Assembly (NCBI RefSeq): GCF_015714725.1
Contig: NZ_WBKM01000146.1
Coordinates: 1-64,000, forward strand
DNA: 64,000 nt
Source: Nostoc sp. WHI
GTDB lineage: Bacteria > Cyanobacteriota > Cyanobacteriia > Cyanobacteriales > Nostocaceae
Direction of reading: 5' to 3'
Part shown: one piece after another, positions 56,267 to 64,000 of the stretch
Position numbering within the stretch: position 1 is the first letter of the stretch
How the letters are laid out: each line of letters starts with the position of its first letter
Notes under the pieces: model-generated
What the model was told of the DNA's origin: nothing
What the model saw: only the letters and a program-made list of their open reading frames with translations
Databases searched by the model: none
Made by a program: the position numbers and the translations under genes

Positions 56267-58384
56267 TTAAAATAGTTGATTTCTGAATTTTTCTATTAAT
56301 TCTGGTGACAAATCTTCTTTCTGCATAACACCCTTCTCTAAATCCTCAACAATATCTTTGAAATTTCTTTGGTTCTGAATTTTACGCTCACGCTCTTTAG
56401 GGCTTATATCTCTATTGATAACATTCATTCTTATTCGTTCCTCTGCTGTAGGATAAGTAAATTGAAGAACAAAGTTTCTTCTTCTCACTTCTTCAAATTC
56501 TTTCACCAAACCCCTCATATCTTCGCCGTACCCCAATACTCTTAACCAAGCTTTGCTTCTTGTCATGGCAGTAAACAAGATATTTCTTTTTCTGGAAAGC
56601 TCTGTACCAGAGAAGCATTCATGAGCATTTATAACATATATCATCGCAGCTTCATTTCCCTTTGCTCTATAGATACCTGTGAAAGTAACTGCTTCTTCAC
56701 TAAAAAAATCATCGCGGGAATTTGTGACTCCGGCTAGATTAGAATTAATCTTTTTTTCAAATAGTAAAGCCCTAGAGCTTCCAACGGCATCTTTAGTTGT
56801 AAACGGGTTAGAATGAATAATCATTATGTCATCATACTTTAATTCATCTTCCCTAATATTCTTCTCTATTTCCTTGACTAACCATTCATTTTGTTCGCGG
56901 TTATTATTAAAGGACTTAAATATAATTAAGTCATCAATAGGTGAGTGAGATTCGAGAAACATTGGACTAGTATTGCTAGTTCTAGTAAGCTTTACAGGCT
57001 TTCCATCTTCTAGATTTCCTTCTTCTAATTCATAACCAATATCTCTCCATAACCCTGCATCATCAAACATCTGGATTAATCCTTCATTTCTATATATTCC
57101 AAAACCCAAAGCATGTGCAGAAGTTAGGAGTGGGCGAGAATTTCTATAGCATTTCTCTAATATAATGTCTTGTTTTGGTTTTCCTGATCTGTTTTGAAGT
57201 TGAACATATGGATTACCGTAAGTATCTTTTCCAAAGATTTCTTCTGGTGATCCCATTGTCTTATTACTCAGACTTTGTAACTCATCATACGCATAAACTA
57301 GTCTTTTCGGCTGCTTCAGAATTTTGTAACAAAGTTGCAGGAAATGTTTAGAAAAATCTTGTGCTTCATCAACTAGTATGGCATCATAATACTGCTCAAA
57401 GCTGTGGATTTTATCGAGTGCTTCCTCACAAACTTTGTCAAATTCTTGACCAGATATATTAGTAAGATTTTTTGCTGCATTTAAATCTCTGAATTCAATA
57501 TTATGTTTTTTACATATTTCATAATAAATTCCTTCCGTTGAGGGACTTCCCCAAGCGTGAATAATTTTTATTTTTTCCCAGTCCGGCTCTTCACTCGTAT
57601 GTTCAATACTAAAAGTGTTAATAAAGTGTTTAAACTGATTTTTAAGAGAGCGAGTATTAAAAGTAACAGCAATATTCCAATCAGGATGTTTTGCCTGTAA
57701 ATATGCAACTTTAAGAGCTAGAACTATAGTTTTACCTGAGCCAGCAAGTCCTCTAATTCGCTGTACACCTTCTACAGTTTCAAGCACAGCAGCACTCTGA
57801 TTATTATCTAGATTGGCGATAGAATCTTCCAGTTTCTGAAGTTTTGCACCTCTGGAATCTTCTCGTTGAATATAGCTACGCTGCCTTCTTTTTCTTATGG
57901 TAGTTATAGCTTGTATGACTGAGCTAAGGCTTTCAAAATACTGGTTTTGTTCCCATTCACAAGATTTTAAGTACTCTTCTAGGGCAGGCTCATTAGTTAT
58001 GATGGGATAGCCTTCTGAAACATTATTTGGTGTATTACTCAATACAGGTGCAAATGTTACAACACTGATTGGCACCATTAGTTTCCTTTTTTTAACCAGA
58101 GTTGTATGCTGAAGTAGTTTTGATTCAACTTTGGTTGCACTTTCATCTTGTGTCTTTTCTATATCTATGTCAGTATTAGTTCCCTCAATAATATTGAAAA
58201 TAACAACGCCATGCTCTCTGGATAATAAAAGAGCATCAATTTGATAACCACCTTGAGGCGTTCCTATTATTGGGTATCCCAGATATAAGCTGCCATCTAT
58301 ATCGTGTCTCCTCTCAAAGTAATCAGCTAGCCTTCTAGATGAAACTGGCTTATTATCTACATCACCTCGAATAACATTAACCAT
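56267..58384 (-). CDS. Nuclease-domain UvrD-like helicase, candidate defence protein
   Basis: 705 residues. The N-terminal ~130 residues contain GYPIIGTPQGGYQIDALLLSREHGVVIFNIIEG, a PD-(D/E)XK/NERD-like nuclease core (Asp of QIDALL, Glu of IIEG). Superfamily-1 helicase motifs follow: GLAGSGKT (K218), motif II VDEAQD near 340, and late motifs TFTGIYRAKGNEAAMIYVINAHE and ILFTAMTRSKAWLRVLG. First gene of the operon with DUF2290. The coding DNA is distinctly more AT-rich than the surrounding core genes. Inside a decayed CAST-like transposon as cargo. Anti-phage or anti-plasmid function is inferred from domain content and context. Confidence 0.85.
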   Translation of the reverse strand: MVNVIRGDVDNKPVSSRRLADYFERRHDIDGSLYLGYPIIGTPQGGYQIDALLLSREHGVVIFNIIEGTNTDIDIEKTQDESATKVESKLLQHTTLVKKRKLMVPISVVTFAPVLSNTPNNVSEGYPIITNEPALEEYLKSCEWEQNQYFESLSSVIQAITTIRKRRQRSYIQREDSRGAKLQKLEDSIANLDNNQSAAVLETVEGVQRIRGLAGSGKTIVLALKVAYLQAKHPDWNIAVTFNTRSLKNQFKHFINTFSIEHTSEEPDWEKIKIIHAWGSPSTEGIYYEICKKHNIEFRDLNAAKNLTNISGQEFDKVCEEALDKIHSFEQYYDAILVDEAQDFSKHFLQLCYKILKQPKRLVYAYDELQSLSNKTMGSPEEIFGKDTYGNPYVQLQNRSGKPKQDIILEKCYRNSRPLLTSAHALGFGIYRNEGLIQMFDDAGLWRDIGYELEEGNLEDGKPVKLTRTSNTSPMFLESHSPIDDLIIFKSFNNNREQNEWLVKEIEKNIREDELKYDDIMIIHSNPFTTKDAVGSSRALLFEKKINSNLAGVTNSRDDFFSEEAVTFTGIYRAKGNEAAMIYVINAHECFSGTELSRKRNILFTAMTRSKAWLRVLGYGEDMRGLVKEFEEVRRRNFVLQFTYPTAEERIRMNVINRDISPKERERKIQNQRNFKDIVEDLEKGVMQKEDLSPELIEKFRNQLF

Positions 58385-58395
58385 TAGATGTTGCT

Positions 58396-58578
58396 TTACC
58401 TAAAGTATCTACCTCTATTATCTTTCAACTTGAAGTAATCGTCCCGTGCTACTGGTAAGTTGGTATTTTTGTGGAAATCGCGCACATTCTGAGGAATTCC
58501 TACGCCAAAGTCAACCACTGTGAGTTTAAGTTGTTTCAGGTCAGGATAATGTTGTCCTGGTATTGTGACCACAGCAGT
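58396..58578 (-). pseudogene. HATPase (GHKL-type) gene fragment
   Basis: 61 codons without initiation: VVTIPGQHYPDLKQLKLTVV then DFGVGIPQNVRDF, where DxGxGIP is the G1/N-type box of GHKL ATPases. Upstream in frame is a TGA, and downstream the frame ends LKDNRGRYFR after leaving family similarity. Probably a truncated remnant of another cargo gene in the transposon. Confidence 0.55.
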
Positions 58579-58613
58579 TCATCTTTGATATGGCTGATCC
58601 AGAATGCCTAATG

Positions 58614-58805
58614 GACATTAATTTGTTAAAAGTGACATTAATCTGTTAAGTAGATAGGTGGGAATAAACCAAACTATGTTACGAAAAGTAAACACCCCTG
58701 AAACCCTTACCAATGACGAATGACAAAAAACAAATGATGACCCTCACCAGTTAACTTTATTTACGCCCACCTACTTAACAGTGACAAATAATTAGTTAAT
58801 GTACA
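58614..58805 (+). mobile_element. Right end of a Tn7-like (CAST-type) transposon, split by a MITE
   Basis: Three similar 17-24 bp units in the same orientation: GACATTAATTTGTTAA (58614-58629), TGACATTAATCTGTTAA (58633-58649) and, after removing the MITE, TGACAAATAATTAGTTAATG ending TGTACA at 58805. Regular TnsB-site-like repeats ending in TGTACA are the known design of CAST transposon ends. The tnsB fragment, in + orientation and 3.5 kb to the left, fits the normal tnsB-to-right-end order. The end lies 38 bases from the mutL stop. Confidence 0.78.
58650..58774. mobile_element. MITE family D inserted in the transposon end (TTAA target)
   Basis: 125 bp with inverted ends GTAGATAGGTGGG / CCCACCTAC (left copy with four extra bases) and TTAA on both sides (58646-58649, 58775-58778). 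Removing it together with one TTAA joins CTGTTAA to CAGTGACAAAT and restores the regular spacing of the end repeats, strong support that it is a later insertion. Confidence 0.78.
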
Positions 58806-58842
58806 ATTCCTCTTCAATTTAAATTGCAAAAAAAGGATTCAA

Positions 58843-60582
58843 TCAAATTCCGTGACTTTTACCAATAACCCAATTACGTCGGAAAAACCGGGCTAAAGCT
58901 GACTCTTCCAGAGACAAATAAATGGGGCGTCCGTGGGGACAGGTGCGGGGGTTGCGAGTGCGTTGCCAATCATCCAAAAGTTTCTGCATTTCTTGCAGAT
59001 TCATGAGTGTACCGTTACGAATGGCACTGCGACAAGCGACGGCTACTTGCGCTGTTTGTAAGTCGCCTCCCAAACTGAGTTCTAAAATCGCTTCTGCACA
59101 GTCGTCTCGTTGTTGCAAAGGTGCGGGTAAGTTACGAACTGCCCAAAGTTGCTCGCCAAAGGATTCTATATCTAAACCGATACGTTGCAGTTGCAACACT
59201 TGCGCCGGCGACAATTGATAAAGAATAATTGGCGGTTCGATACAAACCAGTTGCCAATCATCACATAATTGCTCATACAAAACTCGCTCATGGGCGATAT
59301 GCTGTTCTACTAACCACATACCAGATGGATGTTCCGCCACAATATAAGTGTTGCTAACTTGAGCGACAGCCTTCAAGGAATTAGGAGAGACGCGATTAAT
59401 CGCGTCTGTACAAGGCTTGGGATTTTGAGGATTGAAATTGTAGCCGCCTTTGGCTTCTGCGGCTTTGAGTAATTTACTAACTCGCGTTGTGTGAACAGCT
59501 TCTTTGAGATTAGCAGAAGAGATGCTGAGTGCTTGGTTAATCGCTTTGGTAATTTGCTCTTGCCAATAAGTGATTTCGTTAAGGTAAATTTCTGTTTTTG
59601 CCGGATTGCGATTCCAGTTAATTTGATCGGGGGAAATGTCAAGATGTAGAAAACAGATTGGATAGCGATCGCGTGGTAATGTTCTATAAAATGCTGATAA
59701 AATCGTCTGCTCTAGTTCCGGTGTCTTAACCATCCGTCGGTTAATGGCTACACGTACCCAATCTGGACGATGACGATGAATGCGATCGGGTAATCCTACC
59801 ACTAAAGTGAGTGCTGAGTGCTGAGTGCTGAATGCTGAGTGAGGAGTGGCGAGTGGAGAGTGGGGAGTGGGGAGTGGGGAGTTTGGAGGATTGGGTATTT
59901 CGAGTTTCACTTCTTGCAAGTCACCTTGCCGCACCTGTGGTAAAATCTGCGGTAGCAACTGCCCAGATGTAGCAGCAGGAGAGATAGTGAACCATTGACG
60001 GTCATTTTGACAAACCTGCCAGGTAACGTGAGGATGACACAGAGCAATTTGTTGAATTGTGGCTTGTACAGCTTTCATTTGCTGCGCTGCTGTGGGCAAT
60101 CCCTGGCGGCGAGATGAGCAATTACCGAAAAGATGAGAAACTGTAACAACTGTACCAGGTGCGATCGCAGTTACTTCAACTTGCACAATTTCCCCGCCAG
60201 CGCCATAAACTATCCGCCATCCTAATTTTCCATCTCCAGGACGACTTAAAATCTCCAAATCTGCTAGAGCCGTCAAACTATGCAACGCTTCACCACGAAA
60301 CCCCAAACTGTTAATTTTCCATAAATCGGCACTAGAGCGAATTTTACTAGTGCTGTGGGCTGTGGCTGCTTGTTGCAAGTCCTCTAGGTTCATTCCACAA
60401 CCATTGTCTGCCACACGAATTCGCCATTGCTGTGGCCAAAGAGAAATCACAATTCGCGTTGCACCTGCGTCTAGGGAATTTTCTACCAATTCCCGCACCA
60501 CAGAAGCTAAAGAGTCGATTACCTCACCAGCTGTAATGAGATATACGACTTCTGTTGGTAGAGCTTGAATAGTAGATGCCAT
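58843..60582 (-). CDS. mutL: DNA mismatch repair protein MutL
   Basis: 579 residues. GHKL ATPase motifs: ELVENSLDAGATRIVI, VADNGCGMNLEDL, TSKI, GFRGEALHSL. The C-terminal dimerisation/endonuclease part carries EQHIAHERVLYEQL (the DQHAxxExxxxE motif with Glu for the first Asp), and CPHGRPIYLSL. Two repeat insertions stay in frame: a heptamer array at residues about 233-258 (SPLPTPHSPLATPHSAFSTQ) and a GACGCGATTAATCGCGTC palindrome at about 393-398 (DAINRV). Both lie in the variable linker, so function is probably retained. Confidence 0.95.
   Translation of the reverse strand: MASTIQALPTEVVYLITAGEVIDSLASVVRELVENSLDAGATRIVISLWPQQWRIRVADNGCGMNLEDLQQAATAHSTSKIRSSADLWKINSLGFRGEALHSLTALADLEILSRPGDGKLGWRIVYGAGGEIVQVEVTAIAPGTVVTVSHLFGNCSSRRQGLPTAAQQMKAVQATIQQIALCHPHVTWQVCQNDRQWFTISPAATSGQLLPQILPQVRQGDLQEVKLEIPNPPNSPLPTPHSPLATPHSAFSTQHSALTLVVGLPDRIHRHRPDWVRVAINRRMVKTPELEQTILSAFYRTLPRDRYPICFLHLDISPDQINWNRNPAKTEIYLNEITYWQEQITKAINQALSISSANLKEAVHTTRVSKLLKAAEAKGGYNFNPQNPKPCTDAINRVSPNSLKAVAQVSNTYIVAEHPSGMWLVEQHIAHERVLYEQLCDDWQLVCIEPPIILYQLSPAQVLQLQRIGLDIESFGEQLWAVRNLPAPLQQRDDCAEAILELSLGGDLQTAQVAVACRSAIRNGTLMNLQEMQKLLDDWQRTRNPRTCPHGRPIYLSLEESALARFFRRNWVIGKSHGI
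59808..59885. repeat. Heptamer repeat array inside mutL
   Basis: GAGTGCTGAGTGCTGAGTGC... then GAGTGGGGAGTGGGGAGTGG; about 78 bases, frame kept, encodes a Pro/Ser/His/Thr-rich stretch between the MutL ATPase and C-terminal domains. Confidence 0.9.
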
Positions 60583-60623
60583 AAATTCTAGTTTATAGCT
60601 TCTGGGAACAAGGGTAGTGGAGG

Positions 60624-60730
60624 CAATACGGTTCGGTTAAGGCAAAAGACGCGATAAATTGCCGTCTCTACAAAGGATTGATTATTGTAGAGACGGCGAT
60701 TCATCGCGTCTTTCTTTCCTAGAATTTTCA
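60624..60730. repeat. MITE family C, second copy (right end lost)
   Basis: Starts CAATACGGTTCGGTTAAGG and contains AGACGCGATAAATTGCCGTCTCTAC and its inverse GTAGAGACGGCGATTCATCGCGTCTTTC; the sequence TCTAGAATTTTCAT present in the 52-kb copy occurs here as CCTAGAATTTTCATT, after which similarity stops. The rest of the 384-base gap upstream of the deaminase gene holds no gene I can see. Confidence 0.75.
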
Positions 60731-60966
60731 TTGGAAGTGGAGGGAGATGAAGAGGCGAATTTACGAGAAATTTTTATTAGTTGTAAAGAAAACTCAATTA
60801 AAAGGTGATTTTTGATAAATTGCTTGTGAAATTATCAGCAAAAAAAGCTTACTTTTTGCTCACCTGTAGCGCATCATGGCGTAAATAAACCACTCATTCC
60901 AAATCAACGAAATGGTTGCAGTATAGTAATTACGAATTACGCATAGCAGTTCTAGATGATTGTTAA

Positions 60967-62010
60967 TTAATCCCTTATTGCTAAAACTTTAGGTGGTTCA
61001 GGTTTCAGCAAACCGTTCAACAGGGATGCGGGACGTTGACTGTAAGGCCAAGCGAAAGCATGACGGAAAGCTGCATCCTGACAAGCTTGTAGTTGTTTAA
61101 AACTAATAATGTCGTAAGTCAAGAGATTTTCATACTCAAATGGCAGACGGACATTGTGCAACCCAGCATTATCAGTACAAATAGCGATATCTACCCCAGC
61201 AGCAAAACAACGGTCAAAAACTAATTTAAGTTGACGTATATCCTGCAAAGTACCAGTTTTTAGGTAAGTTGTGGGGCAAACCTCCAAACACTGTTTGCGT
61301 CTAGCCACATCATTAAGTAACTCTGGATACAATAGGGGAATTTGGATGCCGTGACCAATCCGCATCAGATATGGTAATAGTTCTGGGTAACAACCAGCAG
61401 TGGTTTCATATAGATGTCCCGTGGTATTAACGCCTAGCGATCGCGCATAATCATATAGATTAATCCATTCTTCGAGGCGATCGGCATAATAGCTATCACC
61501 CCCCGCTACATCTACTGCACAAACATATTGCTTATTTTGCGCCGCCAAATCAACAATCGCCTTGTTCACCTCATAAGGTAGGCGCGTGTGCATACAGAGA
61601 ATTTGGCTAGTAACAATCGGATATTCTGGCTGTTGGCTGGCAAGTCCTACTACTTGCACAATTTCTGCCATCTTGTCAATTCTCTCTGATTGACTCAGGT
61701 GTTCAGGTGTCCGTAAATAGGGAGTGTAGCGCAGTTCCAGATAAGCCAAATTTTCAAAAATATAAGCACCCCGCAACAGGCGATAGATAAAGTAAGGCAA
61801 AGTCTCCACAGTTTGCACACTTTCTACCAGGGTGTGTAATTCTAGATACTCATCCAGGGTGTTGCGTGGGCGGGTATAAAAATCTTCAAATTCTGAATAG
61901 TCAGCAAAGCGGGAAATCAACTCCGAAGAATGTCGCTCAAAATATCGCCATAAAACTCGGGGTACGACCGAACCGCCCAGGTGTCTATGTAATTCAGCAT
62001 ATAAAGTCAT
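60967..62010 (-). CDS. Adenosine-deaminase-like amidohydrolase
   Basis: 347 residues from ATG 62010, selected because the family begins MTLYAELHRHLGGSV; an upstream ATG (62055) would add 15 residues of unlike sequence. Metal ligands: HRHLGG (motif HxH), TGHLYETTAG and CTDNAGLHNV (metal Asp). The TCP-type catalytic region is GHGIQIPLLYPELLNDV. Adenosine deaminase/adenine deaminase superfamily; the exact substrate (adenosine, adenine, AMP or a modified nucleoside) cannot be decided. Confidence 0.85.
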   Translation of the reverse strand: MTLYAELHRHLGGSVVPRVLWRYFERHSSELISRFADYSEFEDFYTRPRNTLDEYLELHTLVESVQTVETLPYFIYRLLRGAYIFENLAYLELRYTPYLRTPEHLSQSERIDKMAEIVQVVGLASQQPEYPIVTSQILCMHTRLPYEVNKAIVDLAAQNKQYVCAVDVAGGDSYYADRLEEWINLYDYARSLGVNTTGHLYETTAGCYPELLPYLMRIGHGIQIPLLYPELLNDVARRKQCLEVCPTTYLKTGTLQDIRQLKLVFDRCFAAGVDIAICTDNAGLHNVRLPFEYENLLTYDIISFKQLQACQDAAFRHAFAWPYSQRPASLLNGLLKPEPPKVLAIRD

Positions 62011-62402
62011 AGTGGTCTTTTTAGGTAAAAATTTCAATAATTGTAACAAAAACATCCAAATAAAAAATCTGTCCTCGAAAAAATTTCAAGCAAAAACGTT
62101 TCCTATGTTCTCCAAAGAAATTAAAGCAAAGCAGAGGTTTACCACTATCTAGATTTTCCAGATGAGGCTTCCAATCTAGAAGCAGCGCGAAGATCGTAAT
62201 TGTATCCTTATGTTCTTAAAATCCAGCATTGAACAGAGTTTTGAGCATAAATAAACTTGACATCATCAAGATTAAATTGATAATATAACGAACGTTGATT
62301 TTTGTGTTATGATAAAATAAACACTGCAATTGTTTAGCAAGTGAAATATAGTAATATATTTTTCCTTTAGATAAACAAATTCTTGGGCGAGGTTGGTATT
62401 AA
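62011..62402. other. AT-rich intergenic region, no gene seen
   Basis: About 390 bases with AT-rich sequence and no ORF, terminator or repeat that I can support. A GGGCGAGG stretch at 62383-62390 may serve as ribosome-binding site for the GTG start at 62403. Confidence 0.5.
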
Positions 62403-62612
62403 GTGAAAATTCAAGCGTTGGATGTCAAGGCTGGCGATCGCATTATTGCTTACTGTAACAACAAAATGCAAACCTGCAAGGTGAAGCGCATTTTAGATCC
62501 TGGTCAAGCTAATATCACACTATCAGTATTTACATCGGAGAATTATCGCGGCTGCTCAGTTTCATCTATAGTCCGTTTTCAGAGCAACGCCTTGGTTGAT
62601 TTGGTCAGTTAA
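62403..62612 (+). CDS. Small conserved-looking Nostocales protein, unknown
   Basis: 69 residues, GTG start. Sequence KIQALDVKAGDRIIAYCNNKMQTCKVKRILDPGQANITLSVFTSENYRGCSVSS looks like a compact beta-rich domain with a hinge-like DVKAGDRI opening. I recall similar short proteins in Nostoc but cannot name the family. Contains three Cys. Confidence 0.6.
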   Translation: MKIQALDVKAGDRIIAYCNNKMQTCKVKRILDPGQANITLSVFTSENYRGCSVSSIVRFQSNALVDLVS

Positions 62613-62690
62613 AAAATAAGTAAATATTCAATCTCAAAAATATTTCTAGTTATTGTCCAGTCTCAAGCTGGACATTATTCTTATTAGGCG

Positions 62691-62996
62691 ATGTTAGGAA
62701 CCACAAACCTGAAAAATATCTCCAAAAAATTCGCTATAGCCAGAAATTGTGCTTCTTTCAAAGAAAATGAGCCAATGAGAGCTATTGCACATAGCATGGA
62801 TTTACTAATACCTGGTTTGTATATATGGCTACTTGGTTTTAGTTTCCGCATTGGTGGAAGCGTACCAGATGATATTCCCTACAAATATATCGGTAAAATT
62901 CACAGTTACACTGGAATTGCTTTAGTGTTACCAGGATATAGGATCTTTACGACTTACCAGGGTACTTATGACCCTAAAGAGACATCATTTTTGTAG
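62691..62996 (+). CDS. Doubtful hypothetical protein
   Basis: 101-residue ATG frame without a ribosome-binding site (GGCGATGTTAGG). Contains a short hydrophobic segment (DLLIPGLYIWLLGFSFRIGG). No family recognised; could be chance or a remnant. Confidence 0.3.
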   Translation: MLGTTNLKNISKKFAIARNCASFKENEPMRAIAHSMDLLIPGLYIWLLGFSFRIGGSVPDDIPYKYIGKIHSYTGIALVLPGYRIFTTYQGTYDPKETSFL

Positions 62997-63024
62997 TTTG
63001 TGATATTTTCACCACCAAAATCGA

Positions 63025-64000
63025 TTAATCATCTCCTATAACTGATTCCAATTCTGGAGACAATAAATGTGTGTCTCTGGATATTGAGGCAGGCAAGTAG
63101 ACTGTAAATTGAGTACCTCTACCTATCTGACTGTAAACATTGACAAAACCGCCGTGATTTTTAATGATACTCAGCACAGTGGAAAGTCCTATACCTGTAC
63201 CTTTGCCTACCTCTTTTGTGGTGAAAAATGGTTCAAAAATCCGTTCCTGGACTGCTGGCGACATACCCATACCAGTATCCGTCACCACGATCGCAATATA
63301 AGAACCCATTTTAGCATCAATATTTATCTGGGGAGAATGTTCACCAATTACCAGATTTTGGGTTGCAATTCTCAGGATACCACCATTAGGCATGGCATCG
63401 CGGGCGTTGATTGCTAAATTTATCAGCACTTGATGTAATTGTGTTGTATCTCCACGGATATGCCAGAGATTTTTGGGCATATCTGTCTGGCAGATAATGG
63501 ATTTAGGGAATGTTTGAGCGATAATTTGCTCAACTTCTGTTATTAGAGACTGAATTTGGACAATAGTTCGTTTGCCTTCAATGCCGCGTGCAAAAAACAA
63601 AACTTGCTTGAGCAAATTGGCACCGTGTTTGACGTTATTTTCCAGAGTTTGCAGTATTCGCTGACTCTGCGGGTCAGGCAATTTTTTCTGTAACAGTTGA
63701 ACTGACATTAAAATTGGGGATAATATATTGTTGAGGTCATGGACGATACCGCTAGCTAAAGTGCCGATACTCTCCAAACGTTGCGATCGCAAAAGTTGAG
63801 CTTCCAGTTGTTTTTGCTGCGTAATTTCGGTATTCACACTCAAAATAGATTTGGGTTGTCCATTATCATGTCGTACCAATGTCCACCGACTTTCAACGAT
63901 AATTTTCTTACCTTCCCTTGTCAGTTGATGGAACTCACCCCGCCACTCACCCTTATTAATCGTGTTCAAGTAAGCATCTTCTAGTTGTAGTGAAGTGTCT
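63025..64000 (-). CDS. PAS-sensor histidine kinase, 3' part (5' end outside window)
   Basis: About 325 residues run off the right edge; the frame is open to base 64000 with EDAYLNTINKGEWRGEFHQLTREGKKIIVESRWTLVRHDNGQPKSILSVNTEIT, a PAS/PAC domain. H-box LASGIVHDLNNILSPILMSVQLL, N-box LINLAINARDAMPNGG, G1 VTDTGMGM, F-box FEPFFTTKEVGKGTGIGLST and G2 GTQFTVYLPA complete a hybrid-type kinase core; no receiver domain is present before the stop. Cytoplasmic signal-transduction sensor; its partner regulator lies outside the window. Confidence 0.95.
   Translation of the reverse strand, partial: DTSLQLEDAYLNTINKGEWRGEFHQLTREGKKIIVESRWTLVRHDNGQPKSILSVNTEITQQKQLEAQLLRSQRLESIGTLASGIVHDLNNILSPILMSVQLLQKKLPDPQSQRILQTLENNVKHGANLLKQVLFFARGIEGKRTIVQIQSLITEVEQIIAQTFPKSIICQTDMPKNLWHIRGDTTQLHQVLINLAINARDAMPNGGILRIATQNLVIGEHSPQINIDAKMGSYIAIVVTDTGMGMSPAVQERIFEPFFTTKEVGKGTGIGLSTVLSIIKNHGGFVNVYSQIGRGTQFTVYLPASISRDTHLLSPELESVIGDD

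Noticed and set aside
62691-62996. Confident gene call for the 101-residue frame
   Set aside because: No ribosome-binding site, no family; listed only at low confidence.

Overview
The window is chromosomal DNA from a filamentous, Nostoc-like cyanobacterium. The evidence is a photosystem II D2 gene, a carotenoid isomerase, an SLH-domain outer-membrane porin, very frequent GCGATCGC (HIP1) sites, heptameric short tandem repeats (CCCAATG-, ACTCCTA- and ACTCAGG-type) and many small palindromic repeats and MITEs. The order psbD, pterin dehydratase, SLH porin matches what I remember of Anabaena sp. PCC 7120, but this was not checked.

Layout. 0-4.2 kb: the 3' part of a stand-alone psbD copy, a short transcribed-looking unit with a 23-codon ORF behind a perfect Shine-Dalgarno, pterin-4a-carbinolamine dehydratase and the porin. 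4.4-7.7 kb: Rrf2/CymR-like regulator with cysK, a J-domain protein and a tandem-fused PTPS/QueD protein. 7.7-12.6 kb (minus strand): Uma2-type protein, PrsW-like protease overlapping a methyltransferase, a BrnT toxin-antitoxin pair and a DUF3352 protein. 13-18.4 kb: M1 aminopeptidase with HEAT repeats, a UbiB/ABC1 kinase and a small membrane protein. 18.8-31.6 kb: a large glycan-assembly island with GT8-like, GT4, GT10-like and GT11-like glycosyltransferases around an ABC exporter that carries an unusual C-terminal pair of histidine-kinase DHp-like segments.

32-49.9 kb: housekeeping genes: glyoxalase II, rplI, a dnaB interrupted by two inteins, FKBP, an SDR-CIA30 protein, a HugZ-like protein, YggT, upp, crtH and an ABC-2 type transporter pair, with a candidate terminator-ended small RNA before crtH. 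50.7-54.5 kb: the TIGR02587/TIGR02588 membrane pair, then a stress cluster (YflT-like/ChaB fusion, Dps, exported small protein). 54.9-58.8 kb: a decayed Tn7-like, probably CAST-type, transposon. It keeps a tnsB fragment, a cargo operon of DUF2290 plus a nuclease-helicase, a broken ATPase-domain gene and a recognisable right end of TnsB-site-like repeats ending in TGTACA, itself split by a MITE. 58.8-64 kb: mutL, an adenosine-deaminase-like protein, small hypothetical genes and the 3' part of a sensor histidine kinase that runs off the window.

The strongest candidates for something undescribed are the DUF2290 plus nuclease-helicase operon as cargo of the CAST remnant, the ABC exporter with DHp-like tail, and the short ORF/RNA unit after psbD. 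Repeat insertions are unusually easy to read here: four MITE-like families, several with target duplications, and in-frame heptamer-repeat insertions inside pepN and mutL. All identifications come from reading the sequence and memory of families; no search was run.
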